A stretch of 42,954 nt of DNA, taken from contig JAITLB010000185.1 of assembly GCA_031278175.1 (NCBI GenBank), positions 1 through 42,954 of the forward strand. Reading direction: 5' to 3'. The DNA is from Christensenellaceae bacterium. GTDB lineage: Bacteria; Bacillota; Clostridia; Christensenellales; DTU072. This document shows, one piece after another, positions 1 to 8,032 of this stretch. Made by a program: the position numbers and the translations under genes. The notes beneath the pieces were generated by a model. That model was not told where the DNA came from. It saw nothing but the letters and a program-made list of their open reading frames with translations, and made no database searches. The number at the start of each line of letters is the position of its first letter. The stretch's first letter is position 1.

Positions 1-796
1 ATTGATTGAAAATTTCACTTGTAATATTATGAGTTAGTTTACCATAATGATGATATGTTCGTCAATACAGTTTGTGAATTTTAATAATTAAAATATAAGA
101 GTCTAGCGGTAAATAATTCATGAAATGCGCAATCTTGTGCTTATAATAAGTAGCAGTAGAGGATCATTCTATGGTTGATAAACTAAAAAGAGCATGATCG
201 GCTGAAGATACAGGACACTTCCCTCTCTCGCAATCTGCGAAAATGAAATGTAGTAGTGTCTAGAATAGCTTTGTGTTAAACGCGATAAAGCGAAGGCATA
301 AGAGAATTATACACTCGCATTTCAGAGATTAGATTTAAAACTAACAACGCGCTTTTAGGTTCAAAACTTGACGAGTAGCGATTAAAATGCAAATGCGCTC
401 TTTTGTTAAGACTGTTGGTTTGTAACAACAATTTTATGAAGTACCCACGATATTCAATTTCAGAAATCAAATGGTCACTGGTAATTAAAAACGTGAAGTC
501 GTCTCTGTAAGTTATAACTCTAAAATAGAGCAGTCGGGTCTTTTCTGCAATTTGCAAACAAATAAAGATGTATCGCATTTTATATGCTCATGCGGCTCAA
601 AACGATCGATTTAGTAACAGTACAAAACAAATTAGCAATCCAAAAGGGTAAATTCTTGATATATATCGTTTTAGTATTGTAAATATAGAAAATCATGGAA
701 TTCTTAAGCGCGGCAGATGTACAATCCCGTTAAAGTGACAGAGTATATGCATTGCATCCACATCAAGATAATCATAAGTATAATTTATTTTCTTAT
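1..796. other. Spacer at the left window edge
   Basis: This stretch lies downstream of murG and shows no recognisable conserved gene, RNA or mobile element. Two weak hairpins share the string CGCAATCT: GCGCA-ATCT-TGTGC near 128-141 and TCGC-AATCT-GCGA near 228-240. A 100-codon minus-strand frame (listed separately) is the only coding candidate. No clear intrinsic terminator follows the murG stop. Confidence 0.5.
276..578 (-). CDS. Possible small hypothetical protein (100 aa), weak
   Basis: This is an uninterrupted 100-codon frame starting ATG, in an otherwise gene-free stretch. The translation is basic and rich in aromatic residues, with no signal peptide, membrane helix or motif I recognise. 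No Shine-Dalgarno precedes the start, but TATAAA directly abuts the ATG. A frame of this length can arise by chance in AT-rich DNA. It is listed only because the spacer offers no better explanation, and it may well not be a gene. Confidence 0.18.
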   Translation of the reverse strand: MRYIFICLQIAEKTRLLYFRVITYRDDFTFLITSDHLISEIEYRGYFIKLLLQTNSLNKRAHLHFNRYSSSFEPKSALLVLNLISEMRVYNSLMPSLYRV

Positions 797-1813
797 TTAA
801 CGAGCATTAACGACCTTTTCTATCTCATCAGCAATTGCAATATATGCTGTGTTCCGTACTGGGATTGGATTCGGCATTTTGAAAGTCATGTCTATTTCAG
901 CAAGCAATCTTTCTGGAGTAAGATCAGATTGTCTTAACACTCGTGTACATCCGCGTTTTTCAAAACTTGCTGCGTTTTCTATCTGATCACCTCTGCTACG
1001 ATCCTTCGGTAATGGAATACAAAGCATTTTCTTTCCTAATGCCGCGCACTCGCTTAAACTGTTTGAGCCACCACGCATTACTACAACATCTGCTATTGCG
1101 TAAATATCACATATATCATCTGCATATGCCAACATGTTATAGTCCTTAATAGATATAACTGGTGCATTATTCCCCGTTATGTGAATTACACTATACTTTT
1201 TGGTCAAGCGATCTGCTATTTCATACACAACAGCGTTAATATCGCGCGCCCCTGTGCTACCACCGAAGATCAATACAACAGGCTTTTGTGACAAATTATA
1301 CTTGCTACGCGCCCGAATAGGATTTCCACATAAAATCTCGTCTCTTATTGGATTTCCTACATATGTCCCAAATCTCGCTTCAGGGAAAGATGTAAGAGTG
1401 GCTTTTGAAAATAATGAAGTTATTTTGTTTGCCATCCCAATACTAGCATCACTCTCATGCACTACTACTGGTATTTTTTTTATAAATGCTGCCACACAGG
1501 TCGGAAACGACACATAACCACCTTTGCTAAATACAATCGAGACATTCTCGCTACCCAAAATTTTACATGCTTGCTTAACTCCTGAAAAAATTACACCTGG
1601 CATTTTAAGATTCGCTAATATGGATTGTCTGTTAAATTTGATTGTGTCTACACTAAAAAATTCTAATCCGCATTTCTTTGCTAGTTGGGATTCAATACCA
1701 GTTCCACCAATATAAATTATCTTATCAAAACGTTTGCGCAATTCTGGCACAATTGCGAGATTTGGAGTGACATGTCCAGCAGTACCACCACCTGTTATCG
1801 CTATTACTTTCAT
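797..1813 (-). CDS. murG: MurG, UDP-GlcNAc:lipid I N-acetylglucosaminyltransferase
   Basis: MurG transfers GlcNAc from UDP-GlcNAc onto lipid I to make lipid II, the last cytoplasmic step of peptidoglycan precursor synthesis at the inner face of the membrane. The 338-residue protein begins with the glycine-rich GGGTAGHVTPN loop (residues 8-18). It has GGSTGAR in mid-protein, and the sugar-nucleotide site as RGGSNSLSE followed by RGDQIENAA, as in other Firmicute MurG proteins. I chose the ATG at 1811-1813 because AGGAGA lies about 8 bases upstream. An in-frame extension of 13 residues is possible but lacks a ribosome site. murC lies 341 bases upstream on the same strand, a common murG/murC neighbourhood. 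Length and motifs are normal. Confidence 0.95.
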   Translation of the reverse strand: MKVIAITGGGTAGHVTPNLAIVPELRKRFDKIIYIGGTGIESQLAKKCGLEFFSVDTIKFNRQSILANLKMPGVIFSGVKQACKILGSENVSIVFSKGGYVSFPTCVAAFIKKIPVVVHESDASIGMANKITSLFSKATLTSFPEARFGTYVGNPIRDEILCGNPIRARSKYNLSQKPVVLIFGGSTGARDINAVVYEIADRLTKKYSVIHITGNNAPVISIKDYNMLAYADDICDIYAIADVVVMRGGSNSLSECAALGKKMLCIPLPKDRSRGDQIENAASFEKRGCTRVLRQSDLTPERLLAEIDMTFKMPNPIPVRNTAYIAIADEIEKVVNAR

Positions 1814-2154
1814 CGCATAATCTCCTATGTTTGCTTGATTTATTTGGTGCAAAATATATCATTAATGAAAAATATATATGACTTTGAGTATCTGTTCCTA
1901 GTGTTTGGGACTCTAAATCACTTTGAGTGTTCTTTTTAGAACTTAAGTTAGTTTTCAATTAGATCTATGTCTTTTATTAATAGTATATGCAAGCAAATCA
2001 AAATTAATATCGCTCTCTCTAGAATAAAAGTCATTTTTACCCTGCTTGCGATATCGCAATAATTCTTAATGCCGATTGTTTTTAATATGCTTATATGCCT
2101 TCAGCGTTAAGATTACCTAATAACAGAGCATGATCTTTTATACTTTTCAAAACC
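1814..2154. other. murC-murG spacer with a 14-bp palindrome and direct repeats
   Basis: No gene is visible here. Two things stand out. A perfect 14-bp palindrome, TTGCGATATCGCAA, sits at 2046-2059. A 9-base direct repeat, ACTTTGAGT, occurs at 1881-1889 and 1920-1928, 39 bases apart and 70-115 bases upstream of murG. Either could be a protein-binding site controlling murG separately from murC, but nothing identifies the protein. Confidence 0.35.
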
Positions 2155-3537
2155 TTATGCTAATAGTTTTGCTAGTATGTCTATATCACCTGCTCCTAAT
2201 ATCAACAACATATCGTTTTCTTGCAGTTCATCCATTAAGAATGATGACAAACCTAATAGTGCACTATAGTAGTATGTTCTCATCCCCCGCATCTTTATTC
2301 CTTGATATAATCTATACGCACTAAATCCTTCTATTTCAATTTCGCGTGCCGGATATTCCTTGAAAATAATCACTAAGTCGGCATCAACAAATGCCCTTAT
2401 GAAGTCATCATATAGGCTTTTAGTTCTTGAATAGGTATGGGGCTGAAAGACACACACAACCCGATTGCAGAGCATGCTATTTGCAGTTGCAATGGCCGCT
2501 ACTATTTCTGTTGGATGATGAGCGTAATCAACTACTATTTGCGCACCATTTACACTTCCAACTGCTTGAAATCTCCGCTCTATTCCAACAAACCCTTCTA
2601 ACCCACGCTTTATACTCTCATCGCTTATATTACAGTACTTACTGACAGTGTATGCAGCGGCTGCGTTTAGTATATTATGGTACCCTGGGACAGTGAGTTT
2701 TACAGTTATTTGTGATTCTCCATCGGACAACCTAATAGTGTAGCATCCGTCATTATTAATCGTAGCGTTGCGTATTGCGACACTGTCCTCATCCTCAAAC
2801 CCATATGTGCGCACTAATAATCTTTCGCTGAGTTTATATTTATCATCTATTCCAGTTTTGGAGGTGTAGTACTGAGAGGATCCTCCAATTGCAAGCATTC
2901 CACCAGTTTTAATTTTGTCGATAAACTTATCAAATGCCGCATATACGTCTCTTATCGATTCGTATGTATCCGGATGATCATATTCAACAGCTAAAACTAC
3001 GGCTATATCGGGTTTTAATTCTATAAATCCGTGCATGTATTCGCATGCCTCTGTAATAAAATATTTATGTCCCTTGTATATTAGGTTGCCAATGGAATTG
3101 TTTATATTGCCGCCTATGTGCGCTGTAAATATTTCATTTGACTCAAGAAAAATGCTGGTTAACATAGCAGTTACAGTAGTTTTTCCATGCGTCCCAGCAA
3201 TTGCAATTACAGATTCGAAATCGCTAGCAACCATGGCCAAAAACTTGCTCCTCTTTACTGCTAATATGCCTTTTTCTGTTGCATATGTTAGCTCAGGATT
3301 TTCTGAGTCAAGACTTGAAGTATAGACAACTAGATCTATATCACCTAAAAGTGATAAATCATGACCGATAATGGTTTTTGCGCCAAGTTGATTTAACACA
3401 CAAATCTCATTATTATACTTAAGATCCGAACCAGTTACCGTTTTTCCGTAAGCTATCATCAACTTAGCCAGCGCGGACATACTAATACCGCCAATACCTA
3501 TGAAATGGATCTTTTGGATAACATCAAGATTATACAT
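2155..3537 (-). CDS. murC: MurC, UDP-N-acetylmuramate--L-alanine ligase
   Basis: MurC is the ATP-dependent cytoplasmic ligase that adds the first amino acid, L-alanine, to UDP-MurNAc. The 460-residue length is typical. The N-terminal nucleotide-sugar domain carries GIGGISMSALA (residues 14-24). The ATP loop is GTHGKTT (115-121). DYAHHPTEI and FQPHTYSRT of the C-terminal ligase domain are intact. There is no Shine-Dalgarno before the ATG. Instead TATTAT lies six bases upstream, which would put the transcript start at the ATG (possible leaderless mRNA, weaker case than rsmG). murG follows on the same strand after 341 bases. Confidence 0.96.
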   Translation of the reverse strand: MYNLDVIQKIHFIGIGGISMSALAKLMIAYGKTVTGSDLKYNNEICVLNQLGAKTIIGHDLSLLGDIDLVVYTSSLDSENPELTYATEKGILAVKRSKFLAMVASDFESVIAIAGTHGKTTVTAMLTSIFLESNEIFTAHIGGNINNSIGNLIYKGHKYFITEACEYMHGFIELKPDIAVVLAVEYDHPDTYESIRDVYAAFDKFIDKIKTGGMLAIGGSSQYYTSKTGIDDKYKLSERLLVRTYGFEDEDSVAIRNATINNDGCYTIRLSDGESQITVKLTVPGYHNILNAAAAYTVSKYCNISDESIKRGLEGFVGIERRFQAVGSVNGAQIVVDYAHHPTEIVAAIATANSMLCNRVVCVFQPHTYSRTKSLYDDFIRAFVDADLVIIFKEYPAREIEIEGFSAYRLYQGIKMRGMRTYYYSALLGLSSFLMDELQENDMLLILGAGDIDILAKLLA

Positions 3538-3952
3538 TCATATATAATATGCACATTTAATGCCAAATGTTACTTATAGTCTATTAATTGGGATTCTAAT
3601 AATTGCTCATTCAATGACGCAGACATTATGTTGTATTATAACTACTCTCTTTCAATATGCTTCTTCGGTCTAAAATAGACCAATATTTTCTACTCTTGAA
3701 ATGTAGTGGTCCTTTTATTAGCAAATGGAGGTTACTATAATAGTGCTAGTTGAATTTACATTAGCATAGATCATTAAATGTTTTTTACAAATTGCATAAG
3801 ATTCCTTAATTTTACATCACAAATAAAATCTTGAGTTTCTAACTCTATCATCTAGTGTTTTGTAATTTTTCAATTTTTGCTATTATATCTGTTAGTGTTT
3901 CTAAATCAAAGTTTATAGATCTTGTTGACATCGGAAGGTATAATCAAATTTA
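3538..3952. other. Divergent murC / rsmG intergenic region
   Basis: This gene-free stretch lies between the divergent murC and rsmG. It contains a perfect short hairpin GGTCT-AAAAT-AGACC at 3667-3681. It also holds GCAAATGGAGGTTA near 3721-3734, a 14-mer that recurs near 40835-40848 before another gene. Here the GGAGG leads to no usable frame. A TTGACA (3925-3930) is followed only 8 bases later by TATAAT, which is too close for a sigma-70 promoter. Confidence 0.4.
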
Positions 3953-3981
3953 TTGACGATATTGATATGTGGTGGTATAAT
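3953..3981 (+). promoter_or_regulatory. rsmG promoter, probably leaderless
   Basis: TTGACG (3953-3958), a 17-base spacer and TATAAT (3976-3981), with an extended-minus-10 TG at the right place (TGGTATAAT). The predicted transcription start is about base 3988, and the rsmG ATG is at 3989. The mRNA would therefore have essentially no 5' leader, which agrees with the absence of any Shine-Dalgarno. Confidence 0.7.
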
Positions 3982-3988
3982 CTTAAGT

Positions 3989-4711
3989 ATGAAAGATGTC
4001 AATGTAGACTATTTGAACGCACTTGATGTGTTTAAAAAGAAACTTGCACAATTTGGACTTACTGGAGAACAGCTAAACACTTTTGTTAACTTTTCAATGA
4101 GTATTCAGAGATTATGCGGTGTTATTAATCTCACTTCGTTGAAATCAAACGAGGATTTTGCAGTCAAACACTTTGCAGATAGTCTTTTGTCAAGCCCATG
4201 CGTTACATCTGGCACGCTAATTGATATTGGTTGTGGTGCGGGATTTCCTGGTATACCACTAGCAGTAGCTAACGATAAACTGCATGTTACGCTTCTTGAT
4301 TCGTCAAAAAAGAAGATTGATTTTCTAGCATCTTCTGTTAAAGATCTAGAAATTAAAAACTGTTCTTGTGTAGTTGGGCGAGCCGAAACTTTGGGCCGAC
4401 ATACATCATTCCGCGAGCAATTCAATTTTGTCACTATGCGCGCTGTTGCGTCTTTGCGCATTTTGATCGAATTAGCAATGCCGTTTTTGTTTGTAGGCGG
4501 CAAACTAATAGCATACAAATCTGCGAATGTTGATTCAGAAATTTTGGATGCCAAAAACACACTTAGCGCATTAAACTGTGAAATTGAAAGTGTCCCACAG
4601 TTTACATTAGATGGTCGCTACTCTAGGTCACTAATATTAATTGTAAAAAAGCAACATACTAGTTCAGAGTTTCCGCGCGCCTTTAACAAAATGAAATCCG
4701 CGCCACTTTGA
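3989..4711 (+). CDS. rsmG: RsmG, 16S rRNA m7G527 methyltransferase
   Basis: RsmG (GidB) uses S-adenosylmethionine to methylate N7 of G527 in 16S rRNA. The SAM-binding loop DIGCGAGFPG is at residues 79-88. The later TMRAVASL and IAYKS strings are typical of the family. I start it at ATG 3989, which gives 240 residues, the usual length. An upstream TTG at 3953 lies inside the promoter -35 box and is rejected. The gene stands alone, not beside mnmG or parAB as it often does near replication origins, so the window is not evidently the origin region. Confidence 0.93.
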   Translation: MKDVNVDYLNALDVFKKKLAQFGLTGEQLNTFVNFSMSIQRLCGVINLTSLKSNEDFAVKHFADSLLSSPCVTSGTLIDIGCGAGFPGIPLAVANDKLHVTLLDSSKKKIDFLASSVKDLEIKNCSCVVGRAETLGRHTSFREQFNFVTMRAVASLRILIELAMPFLFVGGKLIAYKSANVDSEILDAKNTLSALNCEIESVPQFTLDGRYSRSLILIVKKQHTSSEFPRAFNKMKSAPL

Positions 4712-5019
4712 TGTATGCCTTAACTTTGCTAAAATTCAAGTGGTATCATAACAGCATTATCCCATTTTCTTTTTTGCTTGCAAATTAGAGAATGTAGATG
4801 CCTTATGGAAATTGTATTTTAGTATGACATTGTATCGGGCTTTGTTAAGTAATTGTTTTATTTAACTCTGCTACTACCTTTAGAAAATAATGCTACATTT
4901 AACTCCGTTAACTGGAAGTTAAAATGTATGCACACCTGCGGATTCGATTGTAAACATTCGCATCCACAAAACACGATCAAGTGGGGGATCGCTTATGATC
5001 ATCTAAATATTATATTGAA
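4712..5019. other. Spacer after rsmG
   Basis: No gene or terminator is evident. Two small inverted repeats occur: TTTAACT (4898-4904) with AGTTAAA (4917-4923), and CGATC (4974-4978) with GATCG (4987-4991). A 60-codon plus-strand frame at 4853-5035 has no ribosome site or family features and I treat it as chance. Confidence 0.35.
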
Positions 5020-5049
5020 TTGTTTAATTGCCTAATAAGCAGTTATAAT
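5020..5049 (+). promoter_or_regulatory. Promoter for the hairpin-rich leader of the ligase operon
   Basis: TTGTTT (5020-5025), an 18-base spacer and a consensus TATAAT (5044-5049). The predicted start, about 5056, falls two bases before the first of a series of hairpins. The transcript would carry a leader of about 238 bases before the O-antigen-ligase-like start codon. Confidence 0.5.
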
Positions 5050-5055
5050 TGTCAA

Positions 5056-5258
5056 ATGCTACATTAGTGTAGCACTAGACTGTGTCAATAAATAATTAGT
5101 TCGTGTAGAGACGATGAATCTCTTATAGCTGAGCACACTCAAGTGTAGCTTTAACTAATTTTGTCACAGTCTTACTATTTTACAAAAATGATTATATGCT
5201 TGTGTAATATTCCAGTTGCAAAACAAGCATGTCGTCAACGACTAGACTTTAGAGTCTA
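5056..5258 (+). ncRNA. Candidate structured leader RNA (three-way junction plus hairpins)
   Basis: Reading from the predicted transcript start, perfect stems follow one another. GCTACA/TGTAGC (5058-5073, loop TTAG). An outer helix AGACTGTG (5077-5084) with CACAGTCT (5165-5172). A stacked helix AATTAGTT (5094-5101) with AACTAATT (5153-5160), enclosing AGAGA/TCTCT (5107-5123) and AGCT...ACAC-TCAA-GTGT...AGCT (5127-5150). Then ATGCTTGT (5196-5203) with ACAAGCAT (5223-5230), GTCG-TCAA-CGAC (5231-5242) and TAGACT-TTAG-AGTCTA (5243-5258). Two loops are TTAG and two are TCAA. The architecture resembles a riboswitch or regulatory leader, but it matches no class I know. The strand is inferred from the promoter and downstream gene. 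Confidence 0.4.
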
Positions 5259-5293
5259 TGGTTGAGTAAAATACTAGAGGGGGGATTGGCTTC

Positions 5294-6646
5294 ATGAGTG
5301 AGCAAACAAATATAAGAAACAATTTCTATGAGTCAGATGTTTATTTGATACTTATAGGCATAACGGCTCTGCTAGCATGGTTCTTTAAGGTTCCATCTAT
5401 AGCAATGGTTCTTTTTGCTGTAGTTGTTCTTATTATATCGTTCACTCAAGACTCGCTTATAGGATTCTTGCCTATTTTAGGAGTTCTGAACTTTATATTC
5501 CCCGAAACATCGAATATTGTAAACATATATAACGCAATCGCGATGGTGTTGCTTTTGGGTTCAGTTATTTTTGGAAGCATACTTCTCATGCGAAAAAGAA
5601 AACTGTCAGTCAAGTTTTCACCAGCAATTATCGGTCTTGTGGGGTTATTCATTGCGACTTTCATCGGTGGCATTACGACAACAGGACACATTGGATCTAC
5701 AGTATGGTTTATGGGTATTGGGACAACGGGTAGCATGGTAATTCTCTTTTTTATAGCATCACAAACTGTAAGAAAGTATAATCCACTATATACGGCAAAA
5801 ATATGTGTAATTATTGCACTACTAATGTTAGCACAAGTATGGATATCATATTTAAAGACCGATAATTTAGTTGAAGTTATTATGTCAAAAACTCTTAAGC
5901 TCGGTTGGGGTGAAAATAATCATGCGGCCTTTTTATTGTTATTTACAATTCCTTTTGTTTTGTACGCAATGGTAAAATCTGACCACTTCTCCTTTCTGTA
6001 CTGTGGTTTGTTTTTTCTTTGCGCTCTAACAATGGTTTCATTGCTTGCTCGCGCTAGTTTGCTAGCACTAGCAGTATGTATTTTGCCGATGACAGTTTAC
6101 GCGCTGCGATCATCACGGCATCCGATCTTAAACCTTATATTCACTCTTGTATTTGCTGTAGGAATTATAACTATAGTTTTTACACTGTTAGGTGACTATA
6201 TTACCACTATTACGAACGGATTCTCTGCGTTGGGGGTGTCCGACTCGGGTAGATACGCATTATGGAGATCTGGGTGGACAATTTTTTCATCATCTAACCC
6301 AATTTGGGGTTCAGGTTATGGATATGGATCTACACTTAACCTTGCGGTGCGGTATTATTTTTTATGGTATCATAATGACTATTTGCAAGTATTATCAAAC
6401 ATGGGAATTTTGGGACTCGTGATGTTTCTAATTCACATGGTGCAACGTTTCTACTACGCAACGCTTAAGATGACTAAATTTACAGTAGCAGTAGTTTGGA
6501 ATTTAGTATTAACTAGCATCTATGGATTTTTAGATATTACATACTTCGGTCCGTATTTCTTGGCTCCGATGCTTGTAATCTTCCTAACTTCTGTGCTATC
6601 AACTAGCACTGAAGTTGTAACGCCTGAGCATGAACTTGTAAACTAA
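5294..6646 (+). CDS. O-antigen ligase/polymerase (WaaL/Wzy-like) membrane protein
   Basis: This is a polytopic membrane protein of 450 residues with roughly ten to twelve hydrophobic segments. The O-antigen ligase family signature lies in the large loop around residues 320-390: SDSGRYALWRSGW, then NPIWGSGYGYGS, then WYHNDYLQVLSNMGILGLV. Relatives ligate or polymerise lipid-linked glycans outside the membrane. In a Gram-positive organism the acceptor could be a wall or capsular polysaccharide, but the substrate cannot be read from sequence. The ATG follows GAGGGGGG with 9-base spacing. A PlsC-like acyltransferase follows after 47 bases, suggesting a two-gene envelope-lipid/glycan unit. Confidence 0.8.
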   Translation: MSEQTNIRNNFYESDVYLILIGITALLAWFFKVPSIAMVLFAVVVLIISFTQDSLIGFLPILGVLNFIFPETSNIVNIYNAIAMVLLLGSVIFGSILLMRKRKLSVKFSPAIIGLVGLFIATFIGGITTTGHIGSTVWFMGIGTTGSMVILFFIASQTVRKYNPLYTAKICVIIALLMLAQVWISYLKTDNLVEVIMSKTLKLGWGENNHAAFLLLFTIPFVLYAMVKSDHFSFLYCGLFFLCALTMVSLLARASLLALAVCILPMTVYALRSSRHPILNLIFTLVFAVGIITIVFTLLGDYITTITNGFSALGVSDSGRYALWRSGWTIFSSSNPIWGSGYGYGSTLNLAVRYYFLWYHNDYLQVLSNMGILGLVMFLIHMVQRFYYATLKMTKFTVAVVWNLVLTSIYGFLDITYFGPYFLAPMLVIFLTSVLSTSTEVVTPEHELVN

Positions 6647-6693
6647 CAAAATTTCATGTGCCACAGTTTGACATCAATGTCGAGAGGTAGAAA

Positions 6694-7587
6694 ATGAAAG
6701 AGAAAAAGAGATGGTTCTCTTCAGTAAAAAAATATTCTAGGTTTAAGCGACGACACTTGTTTATCCGTGCAATGCTTGCAATGGCACGGAGAGGCTTCAA
6801 AAAAACAGAAGTGATTTTCTCTGAGCCTCTTCCTAGCGATGAGTCAGTAATAATTTGTTCTAATCATGCATTAGACTATGGCCCAACAGCTTTTTTGACT
6901 GGTTACAAGAGACCTAATCGAATGTGGTCTGATGCTTCATTGTGTTATGCTAGTCGCGTTCACAATCATGCTATGTTGTGTTTTTGGCCAACCGCACGCG
7001 GTATGTTTAAGATATTAGGGCATATAGCTGGATATATACTATCTCCTATTCTACCAATTATTTTTAGAGGTCTTGAAGTTATTCCTGTATATAGAAATCC
7101 GAAAATGTTAATAACATTCGAAAAGACAGCAGAAACAATTGCAGAGAACAAAGATGTTATAATTTTCCCTGAAACAGAGATAAAAAATCCTGATTACAAA
7201 TTTGTTAATCATATTAATAACGGATTCATACGTGTTGCTAAAACATGTTACCTAAAAACTGGCAAAATAGTTAAATTCTATCCAGCATACGCTTGCAAAC
7301 CTTTGCGCAAATTAATTATCGGACATCCTATCACTGTTGATCCCTCAATTCCTGACAAATTGCAATTAAAGGAATTTAAACGCAAAATAGCTGATGAAAT
7401 AGAACGCATAGCAAACGAACTACCACCTCACGAAATAGTTCCCTTTAATTTACCCGCAGATCCTCAGCTGTTTAAAAAATACGGGCCGAAAGACAAGTAC
7501 GATTACAAAGATTTACGCAACGCGCTTAATTCGAGCGAAAAGCGTCAAGACCCTAAAAATGATGGTGGCGACAGTCCTAATGCATAG
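6694..7587 (+). CDS. PlsC-like lysophospholipid acyltransferase
   Basis: This is a 297-residue protein of the glycerolipid acyltransferase fold, expected to acylate a lysolipid at the inner membrane face. The N terminus is strongly basic. Motif I is present as SNHALDYGP (about residues 56-64), with Asp three residues after His instead of the usual NHX4D spacing. Motif II-like GLEVIPVYRN and motif III as FPET (in place of FPEG) follow. GAGAGG lies a good distance before the ATG. Its pairing with the upstream ligase-like gene suggests modification of a lipid carrier or surface lipid, which is an inference. The altered motif I makes activity on classical substrates uncertain. Confidence 0.75.
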   Translation: MKEKKRWFSSVKKYSRFKRRHLFIRAMLAMARRGFKKTEVIFSEPLPSDESVIICSNHALDYGPTAFLTGYKRPNRMWSDASLCYASRVHNHAMLCFWPTARGMFKILGHIAGYILSPILPIIFRGLEVIPVYRNPKMLITFEKTAETIAENKDVIIFPETEIKNPDYKFVNHINNGFIRVAKTCYLKTGKIVKFYPAYACKPLRKLIIGHPITVDPSIPDKLQLKEFKRKIADEIERIANELPPHEIVPFNLPADPQLFKKYGPKDKYDYKDLRNALNSSEKRQDPKNDGGDSPNA

Positions 7588-8017
7588 TAACGATCTTGAT
7601 TTGCATGCTAGTTAAGCTGTAGTCTGCAACCAACACTAGTTTTTAGTCTCCTAAACGGTCTCTATGTGCAATCGTAAATAACAAAATACCATGCCTTCAA
7701 AAGTAGCATTGCGACACGCTTAAAATGCTACTACAATTTTGAATATGCACTAATGTTTGATAAAATCACGAATCAAGTCTACTAGTATATCTAAACATTT
7801 GACAAAATGCAGTAATATTTGTAAAATTCAAATCTTAAACTGTCAGTTGCTATATTCTAGTATACGATTACAGTTACGCATTGAGCACACTTTGAAACAA
7901 TACACATCGCTTCTGTTAGTTTTGGCAAATCATATAACTGTTCGATGCTTTTGCATCGTTTGTTTGTATTGTGATAATACAAATCAGGGCGAATCCAAAT
8001 TCTCAAAGCATATACTC
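7588..8017. other. Acyltransferase-gltX spacer
   Basis: No gene is seen. An 8-bp perfect inverted repeat AGTAGCAT (7702-7709) / ATGCTACT (7725-7732) could be a hairpin. A second hairpin at 7943-7958 is listed separately. The frame that extends gltX upstream through this stretch has no ribosome site and no glutamyl-tRNA synthetase similarity. There is no T-box (no AGGGTGG-type motif). Confidence 0.4.
7943..7970 (+). terminator. Possible intrinsic terminator or attenuator before gltX
   Basis: CGATGC-TTTT-GCATCG is a perfect 6-bp hairpin followed by the T-rich run TTTGTTTGTATT. It lies about 75 bases before the gltX start. It may end readthrough from the acyltransferase operon or act as an attenuator in the gltX leader. 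The stem is short and the T-run interrupted, so the call is tentative. Confidence 0.35.
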
Positions 8018-8032
8018 AAAGGAGTTTTAATA

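Noticed and set aside
3721..3766. Small gene after GGAGG at about 3727
   Set aside because: The only frame is an eight-codon GTG start with overlong spacing. The shared 14-mer GCAAATGGAGGTTA with about 40835 is noted but may be coincidence.
3953..3988. TTG start for rsmG twelve codons upstream
   Set aside because: It falls inside the -35 box of the promoter; the ATG at 3989 gives the normal family length.
3538..5019. Replication origin near rsmG
   Set aside because: No dnaA, mnmG, parA/parB or rpmH gene and no cluster of DnaA boxes was seen; rsmG is isolated here.
4853..5035. 60-codon plus-strand frame after rsmG
   Set aside because: No ribosome site, no motif and atypical composition; the stretch is better explained as spacer.
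7757..8032. Long N-terminal extension of glutamyl-tRNA synthetase
   Set aside because: No ribosome site, no family similarity, and a strong AAAGGAG sits before the internal ATG at 8033, where the catalytic domain begins.
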